64,000 nt of DNA, from contig JAKTNV010000119.1 in assembly GCA_022747635.1 (NCBI GenBank), positions 62,001 to 126,000 of the forward strand, read 5' to 3'. The translations under genes and the position numbers were made by a program. The notes beneath the pieces were generated by a model that saw only the letters and a list, made by a program, of their open reading frames with translations, did not search any database and was not told the origin of the DNA. Source of the DNA: Hetaerina americana. Taxonomy: Eukaryota; Arthropoda; Insecta; Odonata; Calopterygidae. Shown here one piece after another: positions 24,045-37,133 of the stretch. Within the stretch, counting starts at the first letter, position 1; every line of letters starts with the position of its first letter.

Positions 24045-26506
24045 ATGACACAATATAAATTCCTCAACGTCTTATTTCAAAATCCTTATTATCGTCATTC
24101 CTTCTGGTAATTCTGTGTTGCAATGACTTTGAAGTCGTAAGAAAATGAATTTGAGTACAACATTCACCAAATTTTTTAAATGCCAATCCTCAGGAATGTA
24201 AATAGACATTGCAATTCTTTACGATGCTGGGTTTCATAGGCTTGTTTTAAAAAACCTAAACTGCTTGTACTACTATGATTATTTAGACGAGTCGAAATTT
24301 TTACCAAGATCACATAGTGACAATCATACTGAACCCGGCACATTTCGCTTTGGACTCTGCAGTCGCAAGTGTGGATTTCTTTAATTACAAGGCCTGCTGT
24401 GATTGCGAAATCGAACAGATTGACTCCAAAACATATCATGCCTGAATTAAGATCTGGTTCTTTTCACAACTTATCCGCTTGGTGAAATTTTCTTGGTTTT
24501 TCCTCCAGGATCCCTTACCCGGTGGAAGACCGGCGAAGGCGCAGTAAGATCTTAATTGGTAAGTTCCTAGTTTCACTTCCTTCCAACTAAAACTCAAAGC
24601 TTGTCAAAGGCATAAACTAGATATAGTATTAGTGCATGGTAAATAATAGAAGGCCAGCAGGGATCAAGTCGAGTAACACTAGCCGGATAGAGAAAGTCTT
24701 TGGTAAAAGCAGGATATTTTTGACATGAGGCGAATAACCCAAAACCAAGACTCAAATATTCCTTAAGAGATATGAACAGAGGCATCAATGGGAATCCAAC
24801 CTATGTCTCTGGCCAGCAGGACTCTCCCTTCAGGCATGTAATTATAACAGAAATGAAAAAGTGATGAGTCTTCAAGGACAGCAGGGGCAAAGTGTAATAG
24901 AAATCAGCTCATCCTTACAATGGGTCAATGATTGTTTTTGTGCAATCAGGGTTTATGGAGTGTAAATTAGAGGTTTTTAGTGCAGTCATTATTTTAGCTT
25001 TTTTTAAAGAGTTCAGTCCAAGCCACCAAGTAATATGGAAATTTAAGCATAATGTACTTTTGATAGGGCTAGGTCTATCAAAGGTGTAATCCCTTGCTTC
25101 CAAGGATCCAAAGGAATGGATGCAATCCTGAGAACAGTAAAAAAATGGGATGAATAATGAGATAGAAATGGCTTTCAAAATCATAAACTGTAGCCAGAGT
25201 AAACACTGATCTATTATATGAATGTAGCTCGTATATAAAGACATTTTTAACACCTCAACTAGGCTGCCTATTTGATGGTTATTTAAAGAAGGGTTTTAAA
25301 TCTCATTTATAGTATTAACTTCACTCTGTTTGTAGCTGTAGAACCTGAGTATATGATCCTGTTGGAGTGAAATTTCTCATGGCAAAAGAGTATTATATTC
25401 TGTGATGGCATCAATATTGACTTTCATTTCGGAGCCAGACCTTACCATCCTCCGCGAGGCCTTTTCCCCCTATTGTTTGATACAGCATCTACTTGCAAGT
25501 ATTTGATCATCATACACAAGGTGAGTACCTCTTTATATTGTCCAGGACTGATTTTTTGCCGGATTGTGCTTTCTTCATTTGTCAGCTAACTTGTCATGTA
25601 CCATCCAATGGATGTATTTTTAGGCTTTTCAGCCATGAGATGCTCCTTGCAAAACTTAATTATTTGGTTAATAATTGAGATATTGTGACATAGCCCCGTA
25701 AACTCCTTTGATCCTACCAAAATAGATTCTCCCAATCACTCTATTTCTTTAAACTATTTTTATGGAATCCACCTTTCAGTCGTCTTCATTTCAATATTCC
25801 CACAAAATTCCTCTTGTGTGAGCCTGACATCTCATTGAGACCTGAATACATGGATGAAGCAGAGTTGTTCCACTTGGGCCAACTGCCTTGGATGAAAAAC
25901 GCATTTCCTTGCAAGGCAGCCTTCCCTTGCATAATGTCATGGTTGATTTGCCACATCTATATTTGCAAGGGTTTACAATGCACATGGCTATCTTTCTGCA
26001 GTGAAGTTCTTGCAATGAGGTATTTAATACCATCTAGTCCAATTTCTTGTGGCCAAGGTGCAGGCTATAATGGGGTTAGCGTTGAACTGTGAGCAGTGGT
26101 GTAGGGCCGAGCAATGATTGGTCAGGTGAGGGTAGCGTGGTAGCATGGGCAATAGATGGATTAGCACAGGAAAATTGCTCTTGTGATCTCAGTCACTCAT
26201 TCGCTTTTGTTATTTTATAGACACTTTTAAAAATAGCAAATTAGTAAATGTTATTTATGTTATATATCTACTTTAAATCTAATTCAGGATTTTTCACCTT
26301 GCACAAAAGGATTAGTTCATGGTGGTGGTGTCTTATGTACAATGTTCCTATGGACTCTGTGGAAGTTATTGAGCAGAGATGCCAACCCTGTTAATGAGGT
26401 ATTGCTGGCACTTTAACTTTCATGTGACCTTATACCATTGATGCCATTTGAATACAATTGGTCCTTTCAGTCAGGCCATGAGTCATGTTATTTTGAATCA
26501 ATATAG
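24045..26506 (+). CDS. Predicted 97-aa small membrane protein, five exons (copy 2)
   Basis: Exons are 24045-24106, 24509-24558, 25486-25520, 26288-26398 and 26471-26506. All splice dinucleotides, the start codon and the stop are intact. I saw no coding difference from copy 1. The intron between exons 2 and 3 carries small indels and substitutions that group this unit with unit 4, so the introns vary while the exons do not. Confidence 0.5.
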
Positions 26507-29500
26507 CTTGGCGTATTTCCGATATACATTTTAACACCCCTTAATGATCAGAGGCATTCCAGTAAAATCTCTTTACACATGATATTGGAAATCTCTTGTT
26601 CGGTAGATAGTTATAGGTATCCATCAAAAGCCTCTGGCCATTGGAAGCACTCCAGAGGCATCAGTGCTGGACCCATTTGAGACAGTCTGAAAAATTGCAC
26701 TGTCAAGTAATTATAAAAATTCATTTATCCATTCAATTGTGATTATTAGTTTTGTTAGCTGATTCAAGTAGTTGATGTCGAAGAAAAATTTTATTATTGT
26801 ACATTTTATAAACTCGTTCTTTGGTGCTCAGAAAATCGTTTTACATGCATATATTATTTGAAATTATGTTAATATTATCATTTTCTAATTTGTATAATAC
26901 CTTTGTGACTCCAATGTTAATAGATTTAGAGGAACATAAATCATGTAAAATCAGTGGGAGGTATGAAAGCATGCAAGGATATAATTTAGTTTTAATTGAA
27001 AGGTTATTACCCTTGTCTATATTCTGGTCTGTTTTGTCATACCTGTGACAGGATTATTTTTGTCTTAATTTTTTTAAAGTTTTTTAGATTAGTAAAAATG
27101 TATAACTGCAGCAATTTTACATTAGAATGATTCTCAAGATGAGAATGCTACTAAGCCTTTCCTCTCTTTTGTACTAGTTGTGTAATGATGCACGGTCTTC
27201 TATCCTTCTCTTGCTTTGGTTCTCCAGAAATCACATATTACTTTAGTTCATTCTCCTGCTTTTGATTAATTTATTGAAGCATATTTTTAAAGAGAAATAG
27301 TAACTTGTAAAGAGCTGTTTAACTTGATCCTTTTTAGAAACATAGTGACTGTAGGAAATGTTACAGTAATATATAGTTGATATCTTGACCTCTTGTTGGT
27401 GAGCCTTTATGTTGTGTTCTGTTAACTTACCAGTTGTTTACCACAAAAATGAATGTACATTGACAAGGTCAATTTCCATTCTATTATTAGTTTTGCAAGT
27501 TGATAACAGTGTCCAATTGGGAAAAAGATTAAAGTTTTTCACTCTTAAAGCAAATTCACATGCCCATTAAATTTGGCTTTGTTTAGCATTTTACATTTTT
27601 TTTAAATATTCACCCTATAATTTTTATCTTATTTGGCTCAAATCTTTTCCTTGAATTAGGTCATTTATGGAAGGACATATGCTAATTATAAGAACCATTG
27701 ACCCTTGAGTTCACCTCTCATGGTGATGAATGGTAAATGTATTGTGGTGCTAGAAACAGTATGCCTATGAAAAAACATTTAATATTTACAATTTTAAGAC
27801 ACTGTTTTAAAATGAACATTGAATCTTATATTGTAAGTAATGGAGCAATTTGTTATGACAATCTTTGTTAATATCCATGCCAAGAAACATGATGAAGTTT
27901 CTTTTTTCATGCATTAGTTGTTAGGGCACTCAAATTGTTTGAACTTATATTTATGGCAAATGGTGTATCTTTGAATTTTTTTTCTTGTCAATCTCATCTC
28001 AGAAACTTTTATGTTCAGGGGTAGATAACTGTTGTTCCTCATTTGTTAGCAATTGGTTTATACGTGATTTGATGACTACTTATTTAATGGCTATGGAATG
28101 GAAAAAATGACTGCTCCGAGGGTTTGATATCATTTAAGATAAAATTATGATGAAAATATGGACCTGGTTTTCTCTTTACACTCAAGTTCCACTAACGGTC
28201 TTGCAAATATTTACTTCGACTAACATTTTCAATGTGATATATTCCACATAAAATCATGCTTTAAGTTGGTCCCTGATATAAAATTTTTCCATGGTTGACA
28301 ATACCTCCAATTAAATACCACTATCTTTGAACATATTATCTGCAAGTAGCTTTTCTGTGTTCTCCTAATGCTGTTTATTAATGGTTTCATTTAAATGAGT
28401 GAGTTTTTCCATTCACCATGCCCTTCAAACACTTCATTCTCTACTCTACTGCTGATAAATTCTGAGGGGGTAGTTTAAGTTTGCTACTTGACCCTGTGTT
28501 GCAAATAATGTTGTTGGACCAACAAATTGACTCCTTTGATTCTGCTCACCTAAACTGATGCCTAGACTCATCTTCAGACTCCTCTCATCTCCACCATAAA
28601 TTCTACCCCAGTGTCACTCCTGATGTTTAGCTATTACACAACATAGGTGCTGCTGACAAATCATTTTATTGGCTTGATATTTTTTCTTGTTTCTCTTAAA
28701 ATACTGCAATATCAAGGTCAACCTTGTTTTGGGGATTTCAACAGATTGAAGGCACAACATAATGGAATTCATTCATTAGTTTACTATAAGTAGATGGTTT
28801 ACTTGCATTCCATGGATCTGCATCAAAGTAGATTATTATCTTAAATGTTATTGCTACCAAGAATGTTTTCATGACTTGTTGAATATTTCATCATTGATAA
28901 TTATGTGACCATTACTATTCCAGGAATCCAAATTATTAGGTGAATATAAATACATTTTTTTGTTGATAAAAAAATTGCATTCATAACCATTTATCAAAGA
29001 ATAATCCTTTTGAAATTGAGTAACTAAAAACTCTAGAACAACAGTCTTTTTTTAACCATAAAGCTATAAATGCAGAGCAATATATGAATACATGGTAACT
29101 GCTGGTGCACCTCTGGAAACTCTAAGTAGTTTCCCTCAAGTAGAGTTTATAAATAGGCACCAAGTCTTCTTTGGAAACTAGATGTTTCAAAAAATATGGA
29201 TCTGCTCTTCCTTCCAACTTCCTTATTCACCTTAATTTTGGAATTAGAGATAAAAATTGAGGCTATGTTCAACGTGAGCTATACCCTCAGATCTTTTCAA
29301 TAAACCTTCAGGTTGACTAATACTTCAGATGTTTATGCCTTAAATTTTGATGTGATGTTTTACTCTGCAGAATTTGTATTTATATTTGGTTTAAAAATAT
29401 TTTTGTCTTCTATGTGTTCATTTGGTATGGATTGTGCTCACAAATGATTTCTCAAACCATTGGCTGCAGCAAAATCTCACTTTTTCTCCTTCACTTTTTC

Positions 29501-29752
29501 TTCCTGGTATCGTTCCTCTACTCTATGTTATTTGCGTACATACTAATAATAATTTTTGAAAGCTCAATATCTTGTAATGAAAAGATGACCCATTAAGATC
29601 ATGCTAGACAGCCTGCTTTTTGTTCCCCCAGGCGTGCCATTTGTAAGAAATAAAAGATGTAGACCATTTAAATGGAATGAACCGAATCTTTTTAAGTCAA
29701 AGTCAGTTTGGCGTTAATCTTTAAATTTTTGGCACCATGCCCCAATGTTTAT

Positions 29753-29829
29753 AAATATATATATATATATATATTTATACATATATACATATATGTGTGT
29801 ACATGTGTATACATATGTATACATATATA

Positions 29830-29880
<51 letters not shown>

Positions 29881-29937
29881 ATTTATACATATATACATAT
29901 ATGTGTGTACATGTGTATACATATGTATACATATATA

Positions 29938-30017
<80 letters not shown>

Positions 30018-30053
30018 TATATGTATGTATATATGTGTATATATATATATATA

Positions 30054-30095
<42 letters not shown>

Positions 30096-30120
30096 TACAT
30101 ACATACATATATATATATAT
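29753..30120. repeat. TA/CATA microsatellite, unit 3
   Basis: It has the unit 2 type of internal organisation, with the TGTGTGTACATGTG segment duplicated (about 29792 and 29902) and slightly different TA run lengths. Confidence 0.97.
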
Positions 30121-32962
30121 GGTGAGTCAAAAAATTAAACAAATGAAGGCATCATTTTAAATGAAAGTCTTCCTCTAGACAATTGAATATTGTCAATATG
30201 TATACAATTAATGTCTTGATCTTATTATAATAAAATCAATATTATATATTGTCATTTACACGATACTGTCCATGTTAGCAATATATGTCGATGGATTGTT
30301 CTCTTGGCAGGATAGAAGTCAATCACATTTCTGAGACCTGTACCTTTCCAGGGGCTATTTTTCATACTTTTAAAACTTACTGAAAATTTTTTCCTGTAGT
30401 TAACAAAATTATCAAGTGAAAGATCATGGCAATATAACGTGGCAAATAAAGAACACTTTTCATATCAGTGCAGATCTATTCTTGGCATACTAAAAAACTT
30501 TGAAAAATGTTGTATTTTTTTTAAATCAATTGAAATGAAAAGCCTTATACTACAGAGTAAAATAAGAAGCTCACATTGAAGCTAAAAATGCCAGAGTGTA
30601 GTGAGACTAATTTCGAGATTTTAGAGGTTAACATCTTTCTTGTAGTGCCCCAATGGCATCTACTTCTCTGTTTGATAGTTCTCCTTTATCCCATGAGTTT
30701 ACAGTTCTTTACATTTTACCAGGATCTAGTAAATATCTTTCATACCCTTGAGTGAATGCCATCCCTTACATTGTGGCATTGCATCTTATGAATATTCGAT
30801 TTCTTCAATAAAGCCTGGAAAAGTATCATATTCCTTTCTCGGTTCGGTAATATTTATGAATAGCGTTTTGGTGTAAAGTAGTTTTTTTGTCCAAGGTGAA
30901 ATTTCAATATAGGCATTAAATTGGCATGAAATATTTCCGCATCAAGTTTAAGAGAGTGGTTATTAAAGCTGACCTTAAAAGGGGAGTTTTGAGAACGACT
31001 GGTCTTCATCTAATTACTTCTACTTGAATTTAGACATTGGTTGTCTATATAGTGTTGAATGATAACAAGAGATGAACAAGTGTGCTTGCGTATGGTGGCC
31101 ATGTTCAAGGGAAGGGCCCCGTGTTTCAGCACATGGGTTATCTATAGAGCTCCAAAGTGAAGCATCTAAGGAGATGCATATCCCTTGATGACGGAATGAC
31201 CAAAGTAATTTTTATATACATAAATATCAGGCTGAGTCGAATTATAGATATAATTTTGTGTAGTATATCTAACAAGTTAAATTTCCATGCTTGGTGCTAC
31301 ATATCAGATCAGTATAAAACTGCTGCATTTTCTCATTTAGCAGGCATGAATGATTGGTGCCTAGTAATCATTTCTTTTGCCCTAGCAAGAATGTCCAAGT
31401 CCAAAAAAATAAAATGGGACAAAGGACAAAATACATCTAAGCAAATGAAAATAGCGGAATGAATGCCAGAAGATCTTTTTTGTGGAAAGTACAGAAAAAA
31501 GCAATAAAACCTTTTCTTAAAAGAATGTCTGGGCACCTTGGGAAATGAAATATCCAATGGATGGAGTGAATATCGAGGCATATATCAACAGCTAATAGCA
31601 GATACCAATGATAAACCATCTTTTATAAAGACCATATACAGCCATATTTCCGCTCCAAAATTTGATTGAGATAACACTGGAGGTGCTTTCTATGCCATTA
31701 AAAAAGGTTTCTTCAGGAATCATTTCATAATTTGTTGGTCGTCATCAAAATGAGACTAATCTAGCCAATTTTATTCCAAATAAAAGCTGCATAAATTCAA
31801 AATGCCTCCTCTTTTGATTGCTCCTACACTCTAATGCATTTTTGAGAAGACTTTATCAAATATTATGGTGTCAACAGAATAAAGTTCAAGTATTCTCTAC
31901 TTTAAATAGAATCCCAGGACAAAATCAATCATTGGCTCATAGCCTTTTGAATTTCTAACTAAAATATTGGAGAAAAAGGCTCTAAAATATAGGAAAGACA
32001 GTTGGACGGACCACGGACTTTTTGGGAATTTTTTTTCTTGCTCATTAAGATGGAGGAAAAATTAGCTATGAAAAATACGAATTCTGTTTGGTAGAAAATG
32101 TTGAAATGATATGCAATACATTAGAGATTTTTCTCTTGGCAGCCATAAAAAGTATTAGTAAGTATGACCTTAATTGAGAATTTAAGCAAACAGGTGATCT
32201 GATATGTCTTACGATAAACAAATTTGGATGCCTGGAAAAACATGTAAGCTTTCTTGTTGATGGTTTCCTGAAACACATTTGCTGAAAAGTAAGATACACT
32301 AAGGTATTTATGATAAATAATGACATTTTAGAGCCATTATATATGTACATTGGATGTTAATGTGAGATACCATTTTTATCGATAAGTTCTTCAATGCTGA
32401 AACAGACAACTAAAGGGCATTTCTAATGTACAGCAGATAGCCTTCAAATATGTCATCTAAGCTGCATAATTTACCCAGTTAACATAATTGGGAATAAATC
32501 ACCAAATCATTTATATTGATTATGAAAATTTTATTTATGTGCATACAATCAATTTCGTAACAATGGAAAACTCTTGTTTTAATACTGCAAATATTATGGT
32601 TAGTTCGAGAAGCTATCCAGATTATGGTACACAGTGGTATATCATGTGGTTGAGAATTATAATAAAAGGTTATTATGTCATCGCTTATTCATTGAACAAT
32701 AGGTTATAACATTATACTTTTTCATTAATGAAAATAACAGTTGATGCTTAATGTGTAGCTAATAGAGTATTTAAGGAAATTGCAGGTTATTCCGCTAATG
32801 AAGGAGCTAAATTAAATAGGATCCTCATGTTCAATCCAATTTTAGCTGATGAATGTTCATTTGTAGAAATTCCAGCAGGAAATCCTGGGGTTGTGATTAG
32901 AAAACTATTCTTCTCTCGTAAAACTCATGGACTTCCCTTTTCAATCCATGGTTATGACTTCT

Positions 32963-35900
32963 TTATCCTTTTGGGGGCATTTTTGCAAATGCTTCTGTGA
33001 AATAAAGGTATATATATATTAATAGTGGAATTAATAGATTTATTTTGGTTATTTGAATAAGTTACTTTATGTCTTCATGCTTTACATAGACACTCTAGGC
33101 AGGAAGAAATAATGTTGTCAATATAATGATAAAACATAACCTGGAAGATTGAACTGAGCATTTGAAAAAATGATTAATTTCACATTGAATTTGTCGTATT
33201 ACCAATGCCAGCCAGCCTTACTAAAATAATCACATGTGCTGATTTCATCAGCGGAAAAATAAAAAACTAATAATAATTTAAAATAAAATAAAACATTTGG
33301 TTGAATACATAATTGCAATTCTTCAGTATTATTTCCTTTATATTTTTTTACTTCCCTTATATTCCAAAAAGAAAGTGGTAGAGAACGTCAACAATGGAAC
33401 CAAATCATTGTGCAGAATATATATTCTATGATTATTTACTCACACATAGGCATGCAGAATAAATGAAAAGATAAATCATGTGAAGATGAAAATTTACTAT
33501 GAATCCTAGGCTTGGGAGGGAGATGAATGTTGAGGGAAATTTGAAGAAGGCAGGAAAGGTGAATACTGGATTAAATGAGAGGCAATGGATTCTGAAAACT
33601 GTAAAAGAGTGGAGAGAGTTGGTGTGGTAGGTGAGGGAAGGAATGAATACTGTAGATCAAAGAAAAGTATGTATGCACTTAAGGTTGACTATTATTATGT
33701 CAATTCCTTAAAAAAATTTGTGTCAAGGGATTTAGTAACTCCAAGAAAAATACAGCATAGCACATTTGTGCATAATAAACTACCTCGAGGGTAATATCAG
33801 CAATGATTTTTGGTGTGATTATTTTTAAATCAAATGAGTTGAAAATCATACCTTCTAGCTGTGTCATCTCCAATGATATTGGTTGGTATTTCTTACAGGT
33901 TTTTCTTTCGTCTACCAGCGGGCCTACATTGGACAAACTGGATTGGCCAGGCATTTTATGGCCTTTCTCCCTTACTTCCATCACTTGGTTCTTTGTCTGA
34001 AAGGTGGGAGTGTTCTTTAACGATCCAAGATTCTTTGATGGAGTGAATGGGCCTTGGCAGCTACTAATGGGGGGCAAGCGGTCTGGCATAGTCGTGCTCT
34101 GAAATGTGTTAGTTCTTTTTATTGCTCCAAGACTCTGCGTGGAAGCGAATAGGTTCTGGCCACTACTAATGGGGGGCAAGCGGTCTGGCATACTCATCTT
34201 CTGAAAGGTGTTATGCTTCCTTATGGTTCCAATTTTCTGCATGGAAGTGGATGGGTCTGGGCAGCTACTAATGGGAGGCAAGCGGTCTTGTATACTGGTC
34301 TTCTGAAAGGTGTTAGGTCTTTTCATGGTTCCAATTTTCTGCATGGAAGTGGATTGGTCTAGGCAGCTACTAATGGGAGGCAAGTGGTCTGGCATACTGG
34401 TCTTCTGAAGGGTGTTAGGTCTTTTTATGGTTCCCAGTCTCTGCATGGAAATGGATGGGTCTAGGCAGCTACTAATGGGGGGCAAGTGGTCTGGCATACT
34501 GGTCTTCTGAAAGGTGCTAGTTCTTTTTATGGTTCCCAGTTTCTGCATGGAAGTGGATGGGTCTTGGCAGCTACTAATGGGTGGCAAGCCTTTTGGTATA
34601 CTCATCGGTGTAGCTTGGATAATGTTATGGTTATGAGGACTGGGTTTTCTTTGAGCAAAAATTGACTTCACATCCAGGACCATAGGTACTAACTGAACGC
34701 TTTTTTTATAAGTCTGATATGCGCCTGCCGGCAAAGCAGTGGCACCAAGTGGCAAAGCTGTCGCTCCCTCAGCATTGTCTGAAACCTCCTCCCTTGGCCA
34801 TAAGTTATCTGTGATAAACTCTGTTTCGATGCTTAAACCCTGGCATTTGCTTTCCAAACATCCCAGGTCTCTTTCTTCCAATTCCCATTGAACCTTGTTA
34901 AATTTTGACGTGGATTGGGTTTTTTCAACAAGGTTTTTCTTTTTGCTTGCTCCTTTCATGGGGTGATTCATATGAGACTCAGAACCCTTGCCACTGGAAA
35001 TTGAATAAGAGGACCCTTTTGAAGAGCTTTCTGTGAAAAAACAAATAGATATTAATTAATAGTGCACTAAATAGTCTTATTTTGGTTATTAAAAAAAGTA
35101 AATTTAAGTCTTCATGCTTTAAGTGGACACCTTAATCAGGAAAATATACTTCTTCCACTGTATTACAAAAGTATAATTAATAAGATTGAACTGTGCATTT
35201 GAAAAAGAGTCAACGACATACAGAACTTGTCATATTATCAGCGTCAGCCAAACTGAAACAATGATGTTTGTTGATTTTGTCTGCAGTGAAGAAAATTCTT
35301 GTAGTAATGTAAAATGAAATGTAAAACATTTAGTGGAACACCTTATATCATTTCTTTACTATTCTTTCCTTTAAGTTTATTAACATCCCCAATAAAACCA
35401 AAGTTCAGAACGTCCACATTGAAACCAAGTTATTGTGCAGAATATATATTCTATGATGGTTTACTCACACATATAGGCATGCAGAATGATGGATAAAAAG
35501 AATTGTGCGAGGGTGCAATTTATTTATAAGCTAGGCACGGTAGAGAGATGAATGTTGAGGGAAATTCGTAGGAGGAAGGAAAGATGAATACCGGAGTGGA
35601 TGAGAGGCAATTGGTTCTGAAAATTGATATATAGTGGAGAGAGCTGGGTATGACAAGTGGAGGAAGGAATGAGTGGTGTCGATAAAGGACGGGTATGTGC
35701 TCAAGGTTGACTATTTTTAATACGATTATTAAAAACAATTTGTGTCATGTGAGTTGGTTATTCTAAGAACAATACAGCATAGCACATTGGTGCATAATGA
35801 GCTATCTGGAGCCTAATACAACTAATGATTTTTGGTATAATTATATTTAAATCAAAAGAGTGTAAAATCGTACCTTCCAGCTGCGGCATCTCCAATGATA

Positions 35901-36591
35901 TTTGCTGATATTTCCTAAGGGGTTTTAGTTCTTTCACCGGCAGGCCTAATTCGGACGAACTGGATTGGTCAGGCATTTTATGGCCTTTCCCCCTTACTTT
36001 CATCGCTTGGTTCTTCGTCTGAAAGGCTGGAGTTTTTCTGAAGGCACCGAGATTCTGCGTGGAAGTGGATGGGTCTGGGGAACTACTAATGGGGGGCAAG
36101 CGGACTGGCATACTCGTCCTCGGAATGGCTCCAAGGTTCTGCCTGGAAGTGGATGGCTCTTGACAGCTAATAATGGGGGGCAAGCCTTTTGGCATACTCG
36201 TCGGTGTATCTTTGACCATTTCCTGCTTAAAATAACCGGGTTTTCTTTTAACAAGCAACGGCTTTACCCCCAGGACCCAAGGATCAAGCTGAATGTTCTT
36301 TTTATGGGACTGCTTTTCACATTCGGGCAAAGCAGTCGGACCCAATGGTAAAGCCGTCGCTCCCTCAGCATTTTCTGAAACATTCTCTCTTGGCTTATCC
36401 GTGGTAAACTCTGTTTTTAAGCTTTTACCCTTGAATTTGCTTTCCAAACACCTCAGGTCTCTTTCCACCGTTTTCCTTCTCACCGCACTAGATTTCGACG
36501 TGGATCGGGCTTTCTCAACAGGTTTTTCCTGTTCGCTTGTTGCTTTCATGGGAAGACTCATCTTACACTCAGTATCCTTGCCACCGGACAT
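32963..36591 (-). CDS. Predicted 642-aa Ser/Pro-rich repeat protein, three exons (copy 3)
   Basis: Exons run 36591-35874, 35030-33852 and 32994-32963 on the minus strand. The protein appears identical to copy 2. The reading frame and splice sites are intact. Confidence 0.68.
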
Positions 36592-37133
36592 TGCGTATAA
36601 TAAGTCTGGTTCAATAGAAAGCTCGTTGTCGACTCAGTCTCACTCCTAACAATCACTGACGTTGAGGCAGTTAATCACGTGATCAATAGAGCCATACCTT
36701 ATTGGCCGCCTGGTTGATTAGTCTGCAACATTGTACATTTGAAACGGTTGAAACATTGTTGACACATTCATCGATAGTTTTAATTTGGAAAGGATTCAAA
36801 CGAACTTTCAAATAATTGCTCTCAAAAAAGCTACACTTAAAATAAAAAATTCAAACATGGTCGTTTCGCTCTTAATTTTACGATTTTGTCATCAGGATCT
36901 TACGCCATAAATATTATTCATGTGCAGGATCTGAAAATTGAACCTATGATATGAGGACAGCATTCTTTTCTCACCACTGATATTGGATGTAATAAATCGA
37001 TTTGTTGCATGCAATAATAAGTAGAATGAAACGAGTACCACAATGAAAATTATGACAAATATAGCCCTCACATTTCCTAAGAGGAGGCAAAATAAATTCT
37101 CTTATATGATAATGGACGTGAAAGAATGCAGTT

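Larger units (their letters stand above)
13091..26172. repeat. Tandem array unit 2 (13082 bp)
   Basis: This is a near-identical copy of unit 1. In the microsatellite region (16620-17035) it resembles unit 3 rather than its other neighbour. It has a single copy of the 'ttttggcaccatgcccc' segment and two copies of a TATACATATGTG-rich segment. Near 25140-25345 it shares variants with unit 4 instead. Confidence 0.97.
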
